A stretch of DNA of 64,000 nt from RGIG5579 sp045541915 (GCA_045541915.1 JAZQJZ010000019.1:29753-93752), one strand, 5' to 3'; positions 48,714 to 56,702 are shown, numbered from the stretch's first letter. Notes: generated from the sequence alone by a model not told the origin. Made by a program: numbers and translations.

Positions 48714-49457
48714 ATGAAAGCAAATAGATTTCCCAGGTGGAAAGAATGGATCCGTTTTTTGAAAAAAAGATGGGAAGAATGGCGGAACCGAAGACTGTTT
48801 TATGAGGTGTATTACGTCAACGGCTCCGAGGAGCTTCCGCCTCCCCTGGGGGCAGAGGAGGAGCGTCTTTGCATTGAAAAAATGGAACGGGGAGAAGAGG
48901 TGCTTTTTTGCCGCAACCTTTTGGTGGAACATAACCTTCGCCTGGTGGTATATATCGCCAAAAAATTTGAAAGCTCGGGGGTGGGAATGGAGGATCTGGT
49001 CTCCATTGGTACCATAGGCCTGATCAAGGGTGTGACCAGTTTCCGCTCGGAGAAAAATATCAAGCTTGCCACCTATGTCTCCAAGTGCATTGAAAATGAA
49101 ATTCTGATGTTTTTGCGGAAAGCCGGTCGCGGCCGCCAGGAGATTTCCATCGATGAGCCTTTGAATGTGGATTGGGACGGAAATGAGCTTCTTTTGGGTG
49201 ATATTTTGGGAAGCGACGGAGAAGAGATCCACAAGGAATTGGAACGGGAAGAGGACCGGAAGATTCTCCTTTCCGCGGTGATGAAGCTGTCCCAGCGCGA
49301 CCGACAGATCATCTCTGCGCGGTTTGGTCTTCTGGGGCAAAAGGAATTGACCCAGAAGGAAGTCGCGGAAAAACTGGGAATCTCCCAATCGTATATTTCC
49401 CGTCTGGAAAAAAAGATCATTGCCCGGTTGAAAAAGGAAATCCTGGCAAGAACATAG
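48714..49457 (+). CDS. sigE: RNA polymerase sporulation sigma factor sigma-E (pro-form)
   Basis: Mother-cell sigma factor. The frame is open from 48525, but AAAAAGGAG sits before the ATG at 48714, giving 247 residues. Residues 1-~28 form the basic amphipathic pro-sequence (FPRWKEWIRFLKKRWEEWRNRR), followed by the cleavage neighbourhood FYEVYYVNGSEELPPPL, nearly the same as in B. subtilis. Sigma-2 (NLRLVVYIAKKFE, then DLVSIGTIGLIKGV) and sigma-4 (LTQKEVAEKLGISQSYISRLEKKI) are intact. Its activator spoIIGA lies 20 nt upstream. Confidence 0.96.
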   Translation: MKANRFPRWKEWIRFLKKRWEEWRNRRLFYEVYYVNGSEELPPPLGAEEERLCIEKMERGEEVLFCRNLLVEHNLRLVVYIAKKFESSGVGMEDLVSIGTIGLIKGVTSFRSEKNIKLATYVSKCIENEILMFLRKAGRGRQEISIDEPLNVDWDGNELLLGDILGSDGEEIHKELEREEDRKILLSAVMKLSQRDRQIISARFGLLGQKELTQKEVAEKLGISQSYISRLEKKIIARLKKEILART

Positions 49458-49537
49458 ACAAAATTTGAAAAAAATACTTTTCTCTTTTTCTTTGTTATGA
49501 TATACTGATAGAAAAAATCAGTGCATAGGAGAAAGAG

Positions 49538-50062
49538 ATGGCTTGGCCGATCGACTTGTTTGTTCCCGATCTCATCTGCGAAAAGGTGACCGAGGTTCCC
49601 TTTGATTCCTTTTTGGAAAAAGGGGTTTCGGTGATCGTGTTTGATATCGACAATACCCTGGTTTCTTACGAAACACCTCTGCCTACCGATTCGGTTAAGG
49701 AGCTTCTCTTTTCGCTGAAGGAAAAAGGAGTTTCGGTGGCACTGGTCTCCAACAATACGCCGGAACGGGTCGCTCTTTTTAATCAGTCCCTGGGCTTTTT
49801 TGCTGTGCCGGATTCTCACAAGCCCTTAAAACGCGCCCTCCGTCCGGTAATGGAGCATTTTTCCGTGCCAGCCCACAAAGTTCTTCTGGTGGGGGATCAG
49901 CTTTTAACGGATGTGTTGGCGGCGCGTCTCTGGGGTGCCGGAGCGGTGACCGTATTTCCCATTAAGAAAAAGGAGAATCTGTTTTTCCGGTTTAAAAGGC
50001 TTTTGGAAAAGCCTTTTCTTCGGGTGTATGACCGCAGAAAAAGAAAGGAAGAAAAACAATGA
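49538..50062 (+). CDS. YqeG-family HAD-IIIA phosphatase
   Basis: 174-residue HAD-superfamily protein: motif I VIVFDIDNTLVSYE (nucleophile Asp), motif II VALVSNNT, Lys region SHKPLKRAL, and motif IV VGDQLLTDVLAARLWG. The family is thought to dephosphorylate phosphatidylglycerophosphate or related substrates; assignment beyond family is uncertain. It overlaps the peptidase gene by 4 nt (ATGA). A TATACT lies upstream (49501) without a convincing -35. Confidence 0.9.
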   Translation: MAWPIDLFVPDLICEKVTEVPFDSFLEKGVSVIVFDIDNTLVSYETPLPTDSVKELLFSLKEKGVSVALVSNNTPERVALFNQSLGFFAVPDSHKPLKRALRPVMEHFSVPAHKVLLVGDQLLTDVLAARLWGAGAVTVFPIKKKENLFFRFKRLLEKPFLRVYDRRKRKEEKQ

Positions 50063-51129
50063 CAAGTCTGGAAATGCTGCAAAAGACACTTGCAAAAGAA
50101 GAATGTGCCCTGTTCTTTTCCACAGTAACAAGGCAGTATCTCACCGGCTTTCGCTCCTCCGACGGAACTCTTTTTGTAACCGGCCGGGAAGCGAAGCTAT
50201 ACTTGGATTCCCGCTATTTTGAAATGGCAACCATCAAGCAGAGGGAGGGAAAGATCCCTGCTTTTCTGCAGATCCTTCCTGCTCAGTTTTCCAAGGAATT
50301 TGCCCAGGTGGCAGAAGAGGGCGTAATTCAAAAGGCCCTGTTTGAGGAAAAAAGGCTGACCGTTTCTCAACTGCAGAATCTGGAAAAGACCTACCCGAAG
50401 ATTTGCTTTTCCCCCCTTGGCAATCGGGTGGACGATATGCGCGCCATCAAAACGGAAGACGAGATTTGCTATCTGAAAGAGGCACAAAGCCTGGCAGAGG
50501 AGGCATTTCTCTATATTCTGCCTCGCCTGGAAGCAGGAAGAACAGAGCTTTCTGTGGCGGCAGAACTGGAATACTATATGAAGCTACACGGCGCTTCCGG
50601 TCCCAGCTTTGGCACCATTTGTGTTTCCGGTGCCCGCACCTCCTTGCCTCACGGCACGCCTTCGGAGAACAAACTGGAAAAGGGCGCTTTCGTGACCATG
50701 GATTTCGGATGTGTTGTGGATGGGTATTGCGCGGATATGACCCGCACCGTTTGCATCGGAAAGGCAAGCGAACCCATGCGCCAGGTGTACCATACTGTTT
50801 TGAAGGCTCAGATGGATGCCATTTCGCAGGTCCGTGCCGGCGTCACCGGAAAAGAAGTGGACGCTGTGGCAAGAAAGGTCATTTCCGATGCAGGCTTTGG
50901 CGAGTACTTTGGGCATAGCACCGGCCACGGCATTGGCCTGGAGGTGCACGAGGCGCCCAGCTTTGCACCCCGATTTGAAGGGGTTATTCCGGCCGGCGCC
51001 GTTCTTTCCGTGGAACCGGGAATTTATCTCCCCGGAAAATTCGGTGTCCGCATTGAAGATCTGGTCGTGGTTCGCGAAGGAGGATGCGAAAATCTCAACT
51101 CCACCACAAAAGAGCTTCTGGAATTATAA
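50059..51129 (+). CDS. M24-family aminopeptidase (Xaa-Pro type)
   Basis: 356-residue cytosolic metallopeptidase that removes N-terminal residues before proline. It has an N-terminal creatinase-like domain (1-~125) and a C-terminal pita-bread domain with the five metal ligands: Asp in TMDFGCVVDG and in GYCADMTRTVC, His in GHSTGHGIGLEVHEAP, Glu in SVEPGIYLPG and Glu in VRIEDLVVV. Overlap with yqeG and closeness to efp (about 90 nt) is the usual Clostridia context. It is translated by coupling to yqeG. Confidence 0.94.
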   Translation: MTSLEMLQKTLAKEECALFFSTVTRQYLTGFRSSDGTLFVTGREAKLYLDSRYFEMATIKQREGKIPAFLQILPAQFSKEFAQVAEEGVIQKALFEEKRLTVSQLQNLEKTYPKICFSPLGNRVDDMRAIKTEDEICYLKEAQSLAEEAFLYILPRLEAGRTELSVAAELEYYMKLHGASGPSFGTICVSGARTSLPHGTPSENKLEKGAFVTMDFGCVVDGYCADMTRTVCIGKASEPMRQVYHTVLKAQMDAISQVRAGVTGKEVDAVARKVISDAGFGEYFGHSTGHGIGLEVHEAPSFAPRFEGVIPAGAVLSVEPGIYLPGKFGVRIEDLVVVREGGCENLNSTTKELLEL

Positions 51130-51133
51130 TGGC

Positions 51134-51162
51134 AAATTTTGCAAATACATCTTGCAAAATTT
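51134..51162 (+). other. Perfect inverted repeat over the efp -35
   Basis: AAATTTTGCAA, a seven-base loop, TTGCAAAATTT: 11-bp perfect arms. The right arm includes the -35 hexamer TTGCAA. It has no T-run after it, so it looks more like an operator than a terminator. Confidence 0.55.
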
Positions 51163-51180
51163 CGAGAAAAGTTGTATAAT
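51152..51180 (+). promoter_or_regulatory. Promoter for efp
   Basis: TTGCAA, a 17-bp spacer, perfect TATAAT, 39 nt before the efp start. Confidence 0.82.
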
Positions 51181-51219
51181 CCATTTGTAATATGATTTTT
51201 TGTTATTTTGGAGGACATT

Positions 51220-51780
51220 ATGGCAGTTACAGCAGGCGATTTCAGAAACGGCGTTACCTTTGAAATGGATGGCGCAGTTATGCAGGTAATCGAATTTCAG
51301 CACGTAAAACCCGGTAAGGGCGCGGCTTTCGTTCGCACCAAGCTGAGAAACGTGATCACCGGTTCTGTGGTGGAAAAAACCTTTAACCCCACTGAAAAAT
51401 TCCCCCCCGCTTTTGTGGAAAGAAAAGAAATGCAGTATTCTTACGACGATGGTGATCTGTATCATTTCATGGATACGGAAACCTGGGAGGATGTCATGGT
51501 TTCTCACAATCTTGTGGGCGACAACTTCCGCTTTGTAAAAGAAGAAATGATCTGCAAGGTCTTGTCTTACAAGGGCAATGTATTTGGCATTGAGCCTCCC
51601 ATGTTTGTGGAGCTTACCGTAACCCAGACCGATCCCGGCTTCAAGGGTGATACCGCTACCGGTGCTACCAAGCCTGCAACGCTGGAGACCGGTGCACAGA
51701 TCAAGGTTCCTCTGTTCATCGAGGAAGGAAATGTTCTGAAGATCGATACCCGTACCGGCGAATATCTGGAAAGAGTATAA
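51220..51780 (+). CDS. efp: Translation elongation factor P
   Basis: Relieves ribosome stalling at polyproline. 186 residues from the ATG at 51220, which is 4-5 nt after TTGGAGG; an upstream start at 51208 would overlap that site. KOW-like domain I (RNGVTFEMDGAVMQVIEFQHVKPGKGAAFVRTKLRN) holds the loop tip Lys (PGKGAA), followed by two OB domains and the terminal signature EEGNVLKIDTRTGEYLERV. No modification enzyme (EpmA/B, YmfI) is nearby. Confidence 0.97.
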   Translation: MAVTAGDFRNGVTFEMDGAVMQVIEFQHVKPGKGAAFVRTKLRNVITGSVVEKTFNPTEKFPPAFVERKEMQYSYDDGDLYHFMDTETWEDVMVSHNLVGDNFRFVKEEMICKVLSYKGNVFGIEPPMFVELTVTQTDPGFKGDTATGATKPATLETGAQIKVPLFIEEGNVLKIDTRTGEYLERV

Positions 51781-51798
51781 GCTCAAAGGAGAATGAAT

Positions 51799-52188
51799 AT
51801 GACTGTTACCGAAAAGGTTGCTTATCTGAAGGGCTTGATGGAAGGTTTGGATTTCCAGGCAGATACCAAGGAAGGCAAGATCATCAAATTGATGGCAGAC
51901 ATTCTGGAGGATCTGGCGCTGGACATCACCGACTGTCAGGACGATATTGATGATATTAATGAATACCTGGAAGCAGTGGACGAAGATCTGACCCATGTGG
52001 AAGAAGAAATTTTCGGCGATCTTCTGGATGATGAAGACGACGAGTGCTGCTGCTGCGACGGATGCGACGATGAGGATTGCTACGAAGTAGAGTGCCCCCA
52101 TTGCGGCGAGACGGTTTGCTTCGAGGAAGCACCGGAGGCAGAGAGTTTCCCCTGTCCCGTTTGCTCCAAGGAGATTCCCCTGGAATAA
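51799..52188 (+). CDS. CD1247-type acidic Cys-rich protein
   Basis: 129 residues. The start MTVTEKVAYLKGLMEGL matches the CD1247 N-terminal domain family of Clostridia (function unknown). The middle is a helical, acidic stretch, then a Cys/Asp-rich run (DDECCCCDGCDDEDCYEVEC) and zinc-ribbon-like pairs CPHC and CPVC. AAAGGAG with 7-nt spacing selects ATG 51799 over the one at 51793. It follows efp by 18 nt and ends in a terminator, so it is co-transcribed with efp. Confidence 0.85.
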   Translation: MTVTEKVAYLKGLMEGLDFQADTKEGKIIKLMADILEDLALDITDCQDDIDDINEYLEAVDEDLTHVEEEIFGDLLDDEDDECCCCDGCDDEDCYEVECPHCGETVCFEEAPEAESFPCPVCSKEIPLE

Positions 52189-52193
52189 GACGG

Positions 52194-52224
52194 AAAGTCT
52201 CCGGCTTTGGCCGGAGACTTTTTT
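52194..52224 (+). terminator. Terminator of the efp operon
   Basis: AAGTCTCCGG, a short loop, CCGGAGACTT followed by T-run. Confidence 0.93.
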
Positions 52225-52252
52225 CCTGTTTTGAATGGAAGGAACATCCCAC

Positions 52253-52723
52253 ATGACACAAGAAAAAAATCAATATTCCCCCTCTGAGAGAGCGGTGGAA
52301 CTTTTTGTATCCGGTTTTAACTGTGCCCAGGCGGTTTACGGAGCCTTTGCTCCTCTTCTCGGCCTGGAAGAAGAAAATGCCCTCCGCCAGGCATCCCCTT
52401 TTGGAGGCGGCTTTGGCAGAATGAGAGAGGTCTGCGGTGCTTTCAGTGGTATGATGCTGGTGATCGGTAATCGGTTCGGCTATTCCGACCCTTCCCAGCC
52501 GGAAAAGGATCTGCTTTATCCCCGGGTTCAGGAACTGGGAAAACGGTTTCAGGCCCGTCACGGTTCTTTGGTTTGCCGGGAGCTTTTGAAAAACAAGGCA
52601 CCGGAGGGAGGGCTTGCTTCCCCCAGAACCGCAGAGTATTATGCCAGCCGTCCTTGCGCATACATTGTGGAAAGCGCGGCGGAAATACTGGAAGAATATT
52701 TGAAGCAGGAGGGTGTTTTATGA
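52253..52723 (+). CDS. C-GCAxxG-C-C family protein
   Basis: 156-residue protein. Family motifs: GFNCAQAVYGAFAPLLGL, the glycine-rich GGGFGRMREVCGAFSGM, then VCRELL and RPCAYIVESAAEIL. It is a putative redox or metal-binding family of anaerobes with four conserved cysteines and unknown reaction. The ATG at 52253 with GGAAGGA upstream is preferred over 52235. The stop overlaps the first chromate-transporter gene (ATGA). Confidence 0.88.
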   Translation: MTQEKNQYSPSERAVELFVSGFNCAQAVYGAFAPLLGLEEENALRQASPFGGGFGRMREVCGAFSGMMLVIGNRFGYSDPSQPEKDLLYPRVQELGKRFQARHGSLVCRELLKNKAPEGGLASPRTAEYYASRPCAYIVESAAEILEEYLKQEGVL

Positions 52724-53295
52724 AAAAAAATTACTGGAAACTTTTTCTTACCTTTCTCAAGATCGGCGCCTTTACCTTTGGCGGTGGTTATGCCATGATC
52801 GGCGTTATTGAAAACGAGGTGGTCAGTGAAAAAAAGTGGATTACCCATGACGAAATGATGGATATTACGGTGGTGGCAGAATCCACCCCCGGTCCTCTTG
52901 CCATTAACACCGCAACCTTTGTGGGGTATAAGGTGACCGGCGTTGTCGGTTCCTTGCTTGCTACCGGCGGTGTGGTCCTGCCGTCCTTGATTCTGATTTG
53001 CCTGATCGCTCTTTTTTTGGAGGATTTTCTTGCCATCCGTTGGGTGGCCAGCGCCTTTCAGGGCATCAAAGCTGCTGTTGCCTTTTTGATTTTCGGTGCC
53101 GGCTGGAAAATGTTCCGTAAAATGAAGAAAAAAGTTTTTGCAGTGGTTCTGTTTTCCGCTTCGCTTCTGGTGATGCTTGCGGTGAATTTTGGCTTGTTTC
53201 AGTTTTCTTCTGTTTACCTCATTCTCATCTCTGCCATTTTGGGTCTTGTGATCTATGGCATCGGTGTGATTCGGAAGGGAGGAAAAGAAAAATGA
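52720..53295 (+). CDS. Chromate transporter half-subunit 1
   Basis: 191-residue membrane protein with the CHR-domain hallmarks FLKIGAFTFGGGYAMIGVIENEVV and TVVAESTPGPLAINTATFVGYKVTG, plus five or six hydrophobic segments. It represents one half of the two-domain ChrA; short forms function as pairs. The physiological substrate in anaerobes may be sulfate or another anion. It overlaps both neighbours by 4 nt. Confidence 0.93.
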   Translation: MKKNYWKLFLTFLKIGAFTFGGGYAMIGVIENEVVSEKKWITHDEMMDITVVAESTPGPLAINTATFVGYKVTGVVGSLLATGGVVLPSLILICLIALFLEDFLAIRWVASAFQGIKAAVAFLIFGAGWKMFRKMKKKVFAVVLFSASLLVMLAVNFGLFQFSSVYLILISAILGLVIYGIGVIRKGGKEK

Positions 53296-53891
53296 TTACT
53301 TGTCTTCGTCTCTTTTGGGAATTTTTAAAAATCGGACTTTTCACCTTCGGTGGCGGTTATGGCGCCATTCCTCTTATTCGGGATGCGGTTCTGGCCAATC
53401 CCTGGATGGGCGTGGATGAGGAAATGTTCTATTATATTGTGGGAGTTGCAGAATCCACCCCCGGTCCGATTATGATCAATTCCGCAACCTATGTGGGGAC
53501 CACCGCTTTCGGTGTTCTCGGCGCGATCTTTGCAACCCTTGGTGCTGTGACCCCTTCCTTTGTGATCATCCTTTTGATTGCCAAGGCGCTTTCCGGCTTT
53601 ATGGAGAAAAAAGGAACCAGAACGGTTCTGGATACCATTAAGCCTTGCGTTGTGGGCATCATTTTATCCACCGGTATTTATTTTGTCCTTTCCGGCATTA
53701 TCCCCCAGATCAATACCCTTTTCACAGATGGAATCACATCGCAACTAATCCCGGCCGGAAAGACTCTTTTGATGTTCGGCTTTATTTTCCTTGTTCGGTG
53801 CGCCTACAGGCTTTGGAAAAAGAAGACCATCTCTCCCATTTTGTCCATCGGCATTGCCGCGGTTATGGGAATTGTCGTATACGGAGTGTGA
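53292..53891 (+). CDS. Chromate transporter half-subunit 2
   Basis: 199-residue partner of the preceding protein: FLKIGLFTFGGGYGAIPLIRDAVL, then GVAESTPGPIMINSATYVGTTAFG, and similar hydrophobic layout. Tandem homologous halves that overlap by 4 nt suggest a heterodimeric antiporter with opposite orientation in the membrane. Upstream is a C-GCAxxG-C-C protein; no chromate reductase or regulator is visible. Confidence 0.93.
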   Translation: MITCLRLFWEFLKIGLFTFGGGYGAIPLIRDAVLANPWMGVDEEMFYYIVGVAESTPGPIMINSATYVGTTAFGVLGAIFATLGAVTPSFVIILLIAKALSGFMEKKGTRTVLDTIKPCVVGIILSTGIYFVLSGIIPQINTLFTDGITSQLIPAGKTLLMFGFIFLVRCAYRLWKKKTISPILSIGIAAVMGIVVYGV

Positions 53892-53895
53892 AATT

Positions 53896-54102
53896 ATGGA
53901 ATTTTCCCCTTGGCAAAAGGAGCTTTTGGCTCTTTTGACACAAAAAGGTGTTTCCCGCGAGGATGTATATTCGGTCATGCTGGTTCTCACCAAGGAAGAA
54001 AAGGGAAGAAAAATGCTTTCCTTTCTTAAGGAAAAAGAGAATCAAACTCCCGATGAGATCTGTAGGAAAGCAGGGAGTATTGCCTTTGGTGAAAATGCTT
54101 GA
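53896..54102 (+). CDS. Small hypothetical protein
   Basis: 68-residue product MEFSPWQKELLALLTQKGVSREDVYSVMLVLTKEEKGRKMLSFLKEK, all helical in character, with a predicted helix-turn-helix-like start but no recognised family. GGAG lies about 10 nt before the ATG. It starts 4 nt after the second chromate-transporter gene. Its last codons overlap the -35 of the trpB promoter (TTGACA at 54099), which marks it as the end of that operon. Confidence 0.6.
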   Translation: MEFSPWQKELLALLTQKGVSREDVYSVMLVLTKEEKGRKMLSFLKEKENQTPDEICRKAGSIAFGENA

Positions 54103-54127
54103 CAAAATAAAATTCCTTTGATATACT
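54099..54127 (+). promoter_or_regulatory. Promoter for the T-box leader and trpB
   Basis: Perfect TTGACA, a 17-bp spacer, TATACT. The -35 overlaps the stop codon of the preceding small gene. Confidence 0.88.
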
Positions 54128-54133
54128 ACCCTC

Positions 54134-54390
54134 AAACCGAGGAGCGAGAGTAGTACTTTCGATCGATTCTCTTTCAGAGAGCTGCGTGTGGTGTGATCGC
54201 GGCAGAGAAAATCAAAAGGAATGGACTTGCGAGGGCAACCTGAACGAGGCTTTCAAGTAGGGAAGACGGGTTCGACCGTTACATCGGAAGTGTATGTTAG
54301 TACATGTGAGTGCATCGCATCAGCGATGAATGAGGGTGGTACCGCGGATTGTATCAATTCGCCCCGGACGAATGTTTGTCCGGGGTTTTT
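54134..54390 (+). promoter_or_regulatory. T-box riboswitch (probably Trp) with terminator
   Basis: A ~257-nt leader with the T-box core AGGGTGGTACCGCG (54333-54346) and an intrinsic terminator CCCCGGAC/GTCCGGGG plus five T (54362-54390). In stem I, GCGAG (about 54144) pairs with CTTGC (54226-54230) and the internal loop carries GAATGGA; TGG at 54222-54224 would be the Trp specifier codon. The downstream gene is trpB, which agrees. The TGGT bulge would prefer a tRNA with discriminator A; bacterial tRNA-Trp usually has G, so this detail needs checking. Confidence 0.93.
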
Positions 54391-54494
54391 CATATTTTGA
54401 GGTTGTGTGATGATCTTATTAAAAGAGCGATGGCGAGAGGATATGGCCATCTTGAAAACAACAAAATAAAACAGTAACGAAAGGAAAAAGTAAG

Positions 54495-55730
54495 ATGAAT
54501 CCTTATCAGAATTTTGATAACTATTTGAAAGAATTTCCCACTAAGGACGGCTATTTCGGCGAATACGGCGGCTCCTTTTTGCCGGAGGAGCTCGTTCCGG
54601 CATTCAAGGAAGCCAACGATGCATACGAGGCCATCTGCCACTCTGCCCAGTTCATCAATGAATTGCGACGGATCCGCAAGGATTTCCAGGGCAGACCCAC
54701 TCCGGTGTATCACTGCGAGAGACTCTCTAAACTTTTTGGCAACTGCCAGATCTATTTGAAGAGAGAGGATTTGAACCATACCGGTGCTCACAAGTTGAAT
54801 CACTGTATGGGCGAGGGACTTCTTGCCAAATATATGGGCAAAAAGAAGCTGATCGCTGAAACCGGCGCCGGCCAGCACGGTGTTGCTCTTGCCACCGCTG
54901 CCGCATACTTCGGAATGGAGTGTGATATTTATATGGGCGAGGTGGACATTGCCAAGCAGCATCCCAATGTGGTGCGAATGAAAATGCTGGGCGCCAATGT
55001 GATTCCCGTAACCCATGGCTTAAAGACGCTCAAGGAAGCGGTGGACGCTGCATTCGATGCTTATTTGAAAGAGTATGACCATGCCATTTACTGCATCGGT
55101 TCTGCCTTGGGTCCTCATCCCTTTCCCATGATGGTTCGCGACTTCCAGTCGGTCATCGGCATTGAAGCCAGAGATCAGTTTAAGGAAATGACCGGTAATA
55201 TGCCCGATGCAGTTTGTGCCTGCGTGGGCGGTGGTTCCAATTCTCTCGGTATGTTTACCCCCTTCCTTGCGGATCCGGTGGAGATCTTCGGTGTAGAACC
55301 TCTGGGAAGAGGAAGCGGAGTGGGCGATCACGCCGCCACCATGCAGTTCGGCACCAAGGGAAGACTTCACGGATTTGAAAGCTACCTTCTGCAGGATGAA
55401 AAGGGAGAGCCCCTTCCTGTTTATTCCATTGCCAGTGGCCTGGATTATCCCGGTGTCGGCCCGGAGCACGCTTATCTGCGTGATGCCGGCAGAGTTCAGT
55501 ATGTTACCGCTTCCGACGAAGAAGCCATGGAGGCCTTCTTCCTTCTTTGCCGCAATGAGGGTATCATCCCTGCCATCGAAAGCTCCCATGCTCTGGCTTA
55601 TGCCATCCGCTATGCCAAGGAACGCAAGTTTGGCTCCATCCTGGTTTGCCTTTCCGGTAGAGGGGATAAGGACATTGACTACGTATATGAAAATTACGGC
55701 TGCGGAGAAAAATTTAATCTGGATAAATAA
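54495..55730 (+). CDS. trpB: Tryptophan synthase beta chain
   Basis: PLP enzyme joining indole and serine to tryptophan. The 411-residue product has FGEYGGSFLPEELVPA, the PLP lysine in HTGAHKLNH (Lys100), the phosphate-binding CVGGGSNSLG, and LDYPGVGPEHAYL. It is of the standard TrpB1 type. No trpA or other trp gene is adjacent, so the cell may use free indole. Expression is set by the upstream T-box. AAAGGAAAAAG precedes the ATG; a shared terminator follows. Confidence 0.96.
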   Translation: MNPYQNFDNYLKEFPTKDGYFGEYGGSFLPEELVPAFKEANDAYEAICHSAQFINELRRIRKDFQGRPTPVYHCERLSKLFGNCQIYLKREDLNHTGAHKLNHCMGEGLLAKYMGKKKLIAETGAGQHGVALATAAAYFGMECDIYMGEVDIAKQHPNVVRMKMLGANVIPVTHGLKTLKEAVDAAFDAYLKEYDHAIYCIGSALGPHPFPMMVRDFQSVIGIEARDQFKEMTGNMPDAVCACVGGGSNSLGMFTPFLADPVEIFGVEPLGRGSGVGDHAATMQFGTKGRLHGFESYLLQDEKGEPLPVYSIASGLDYPGVGPEHAYLRDAGRVQYVTASDEEAMEAFFLLCRNEGIIPAIESSHALAYAIRYAKERKFGSILVCLSGRGDKDIDYVYENYGCGEKFNLDK

Positions 55731-55731
55731 T

Positions 55732-55761
55732 AAAAAAGTCGCCATTATGGCGACTTTTTTT
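55732..55761. terminator. Bidirectional terminator trpB / AraC regulator
   Basis: AAAAAAGTCGCC, a five-base loop, GGCGACTTTTTTT. The stop codon of the convergent AraC-type gene lies in the loop. Confidence 0.93.
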
Positions 55762-56581
55762 GTTGGCGGTTTCGTTCCTGTCGGAAGGATAAAGGACTTT
55801 TGCCCGTCCATTTTCGAAAGGCATCTCCGAAATAATTGCTTCCGGAAAAGCCGCACCGTTCGGCAATTTCTCCCACGGGAAGATCGGTTTCTATTAAAAG
55901 GGCTCTGGCGGCGCGGATGCGAGTCTCGGTCAGATATTCCTGAAAACCGAATCCCGTCATGGACTTAAAGCATTTGGAAAAATAGGTGTTTTCCATATAA
56001 GCCATATGGGCGGCATCGGAAAGGGAGAGAGGGGAGTGGTAGTTTTCGCTAATGTATCGCGCCACCTCCTGGATCTTGTCGGCGGTTCCTCCGCTGCAGG
56101 GACTTCGCTTTTTTCCGTAGCGCAGGCAAAGAAGCAAAATATCCTGAAGTAAGTGGGAAAGATAAGCCTGGGAAAACTCAGAGGGCTCGTTCTGCTCTTT
56201 TTCCATTTTTTCCAGATCCTCTTGCACCTTTTTTGCAATGTCTGCCGGAAATTGCAGACAGCTTACCGTTAAGAGAGAAGAGATCGCCGGTTTCCCGACA
56301 ATTTCAGAAAGGGCGTAAAAGTCCTGGTCGCGAAAGGATAATACATAGCGTTCCCAGCCAAGCTTTCCGGGAGAGGTGGTGCGGTGAAACTCTGTCTTGG
56401 GAATGATCACCAGATTCCCAGGAAAAATATCGAAGATGGTGTGACCGATAAAATATCGCCTTTGTCCCGATACAAGAAAATAGATCTCGTGTTCTTCGTG
56501 GGCGTGCATTTTCGCCATGGTATCCGGCTTTTTGGAAGAACCTTTTTTGATGTAGATCCGGTCTCTTTTGCTTTGGATCAT
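55745..56581 (-). CDS. AraC-family regulator (cupin sensor)
   Basis: 278 residues: N-terminal cupin-like sugar-sensing domain (HAHEEHEIYFLVSGQRRYFIGHTIFDIFPGNLVIIPKTEFHRTT) and C-terminal double helix-turn-helix (LSLSDAAHMAYMENTYFSKCFKSMTGFGFQEYLTETRIRAARALL and PVGEIAERCGFSGSNYFGDAFRKWTG). AAGGAGGG 5 nt upstream fixes ATG 56581. It is divergent from uxaB-uxaA, so it most likely controls galacturonide use. Its own promoter contains a palindrome. Confidence 0.93.
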   Translation of the reverse strand: MIQSKRDRIYIKKGSSKKPDTMAKMHAHEEHEIYFLVSGQRRYFIGHTIFDIFPGNLVIIPKTEFHRTTSPGKLGWERYVLSFRDQDFYALSEIVGKPAISSLLTVSCLQFPADIAKKVQEDLEKMEKEQNEPSEFSQAYLSHLLQDILLLCLRYGKKRSPCSGGTADKIQEVARYISENYHSPLSLSDAAHMAYMENTYFSKCFKSMTGFGFQEYLTETRIRAARALLIETDLPVGEIAERCGFSGSNYFGDAFRKWTGKSPLSFRQERNRQQKKSP

Positions 56582-56604
56582 AGAATCCCTCCTTTCTGGG
56601 ATTG

Positions 56605-56633
56605 ATTGTACCATAATAATGGTATTTTTGCAA
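56605..56633 (-). promoter_or_regulatory. Promoter for the AraC-type regulator
   Basis: Minus strand: TTGCAA, a 17-bp spacer, TACAAT, 24 nt before the start. The spacer holds a palindrome. Confidence 0.82.
56609..56624. promoter_or_regulatory. Palindrome inside the AraC promoter
   Basis: TACCAT, four A/T bases, ATGGTA: perfect 6+4+6 inverted repeat between -35 and -10. A protein bound here would block the promoter, as an autoregulatory or catabolite site. Confidence 0.6.
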
Positions 56634-56673
56634 CATATCTGTAATAAAAACGGGAAAACTCCCAAAAAATCGG

Positions 56674-56702
56674 TTGATTTTACCTTTTTTTTGCACTATA
56701 AT
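56674..56702 (+). promoter_or_regulatory. Promoter for uxaB-uxaA-GH4 operon
   Basis: TTGATT, a 17-bp spacer, perfect TATAAT, 55 nt before uxaB. Confidence 0.85.
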
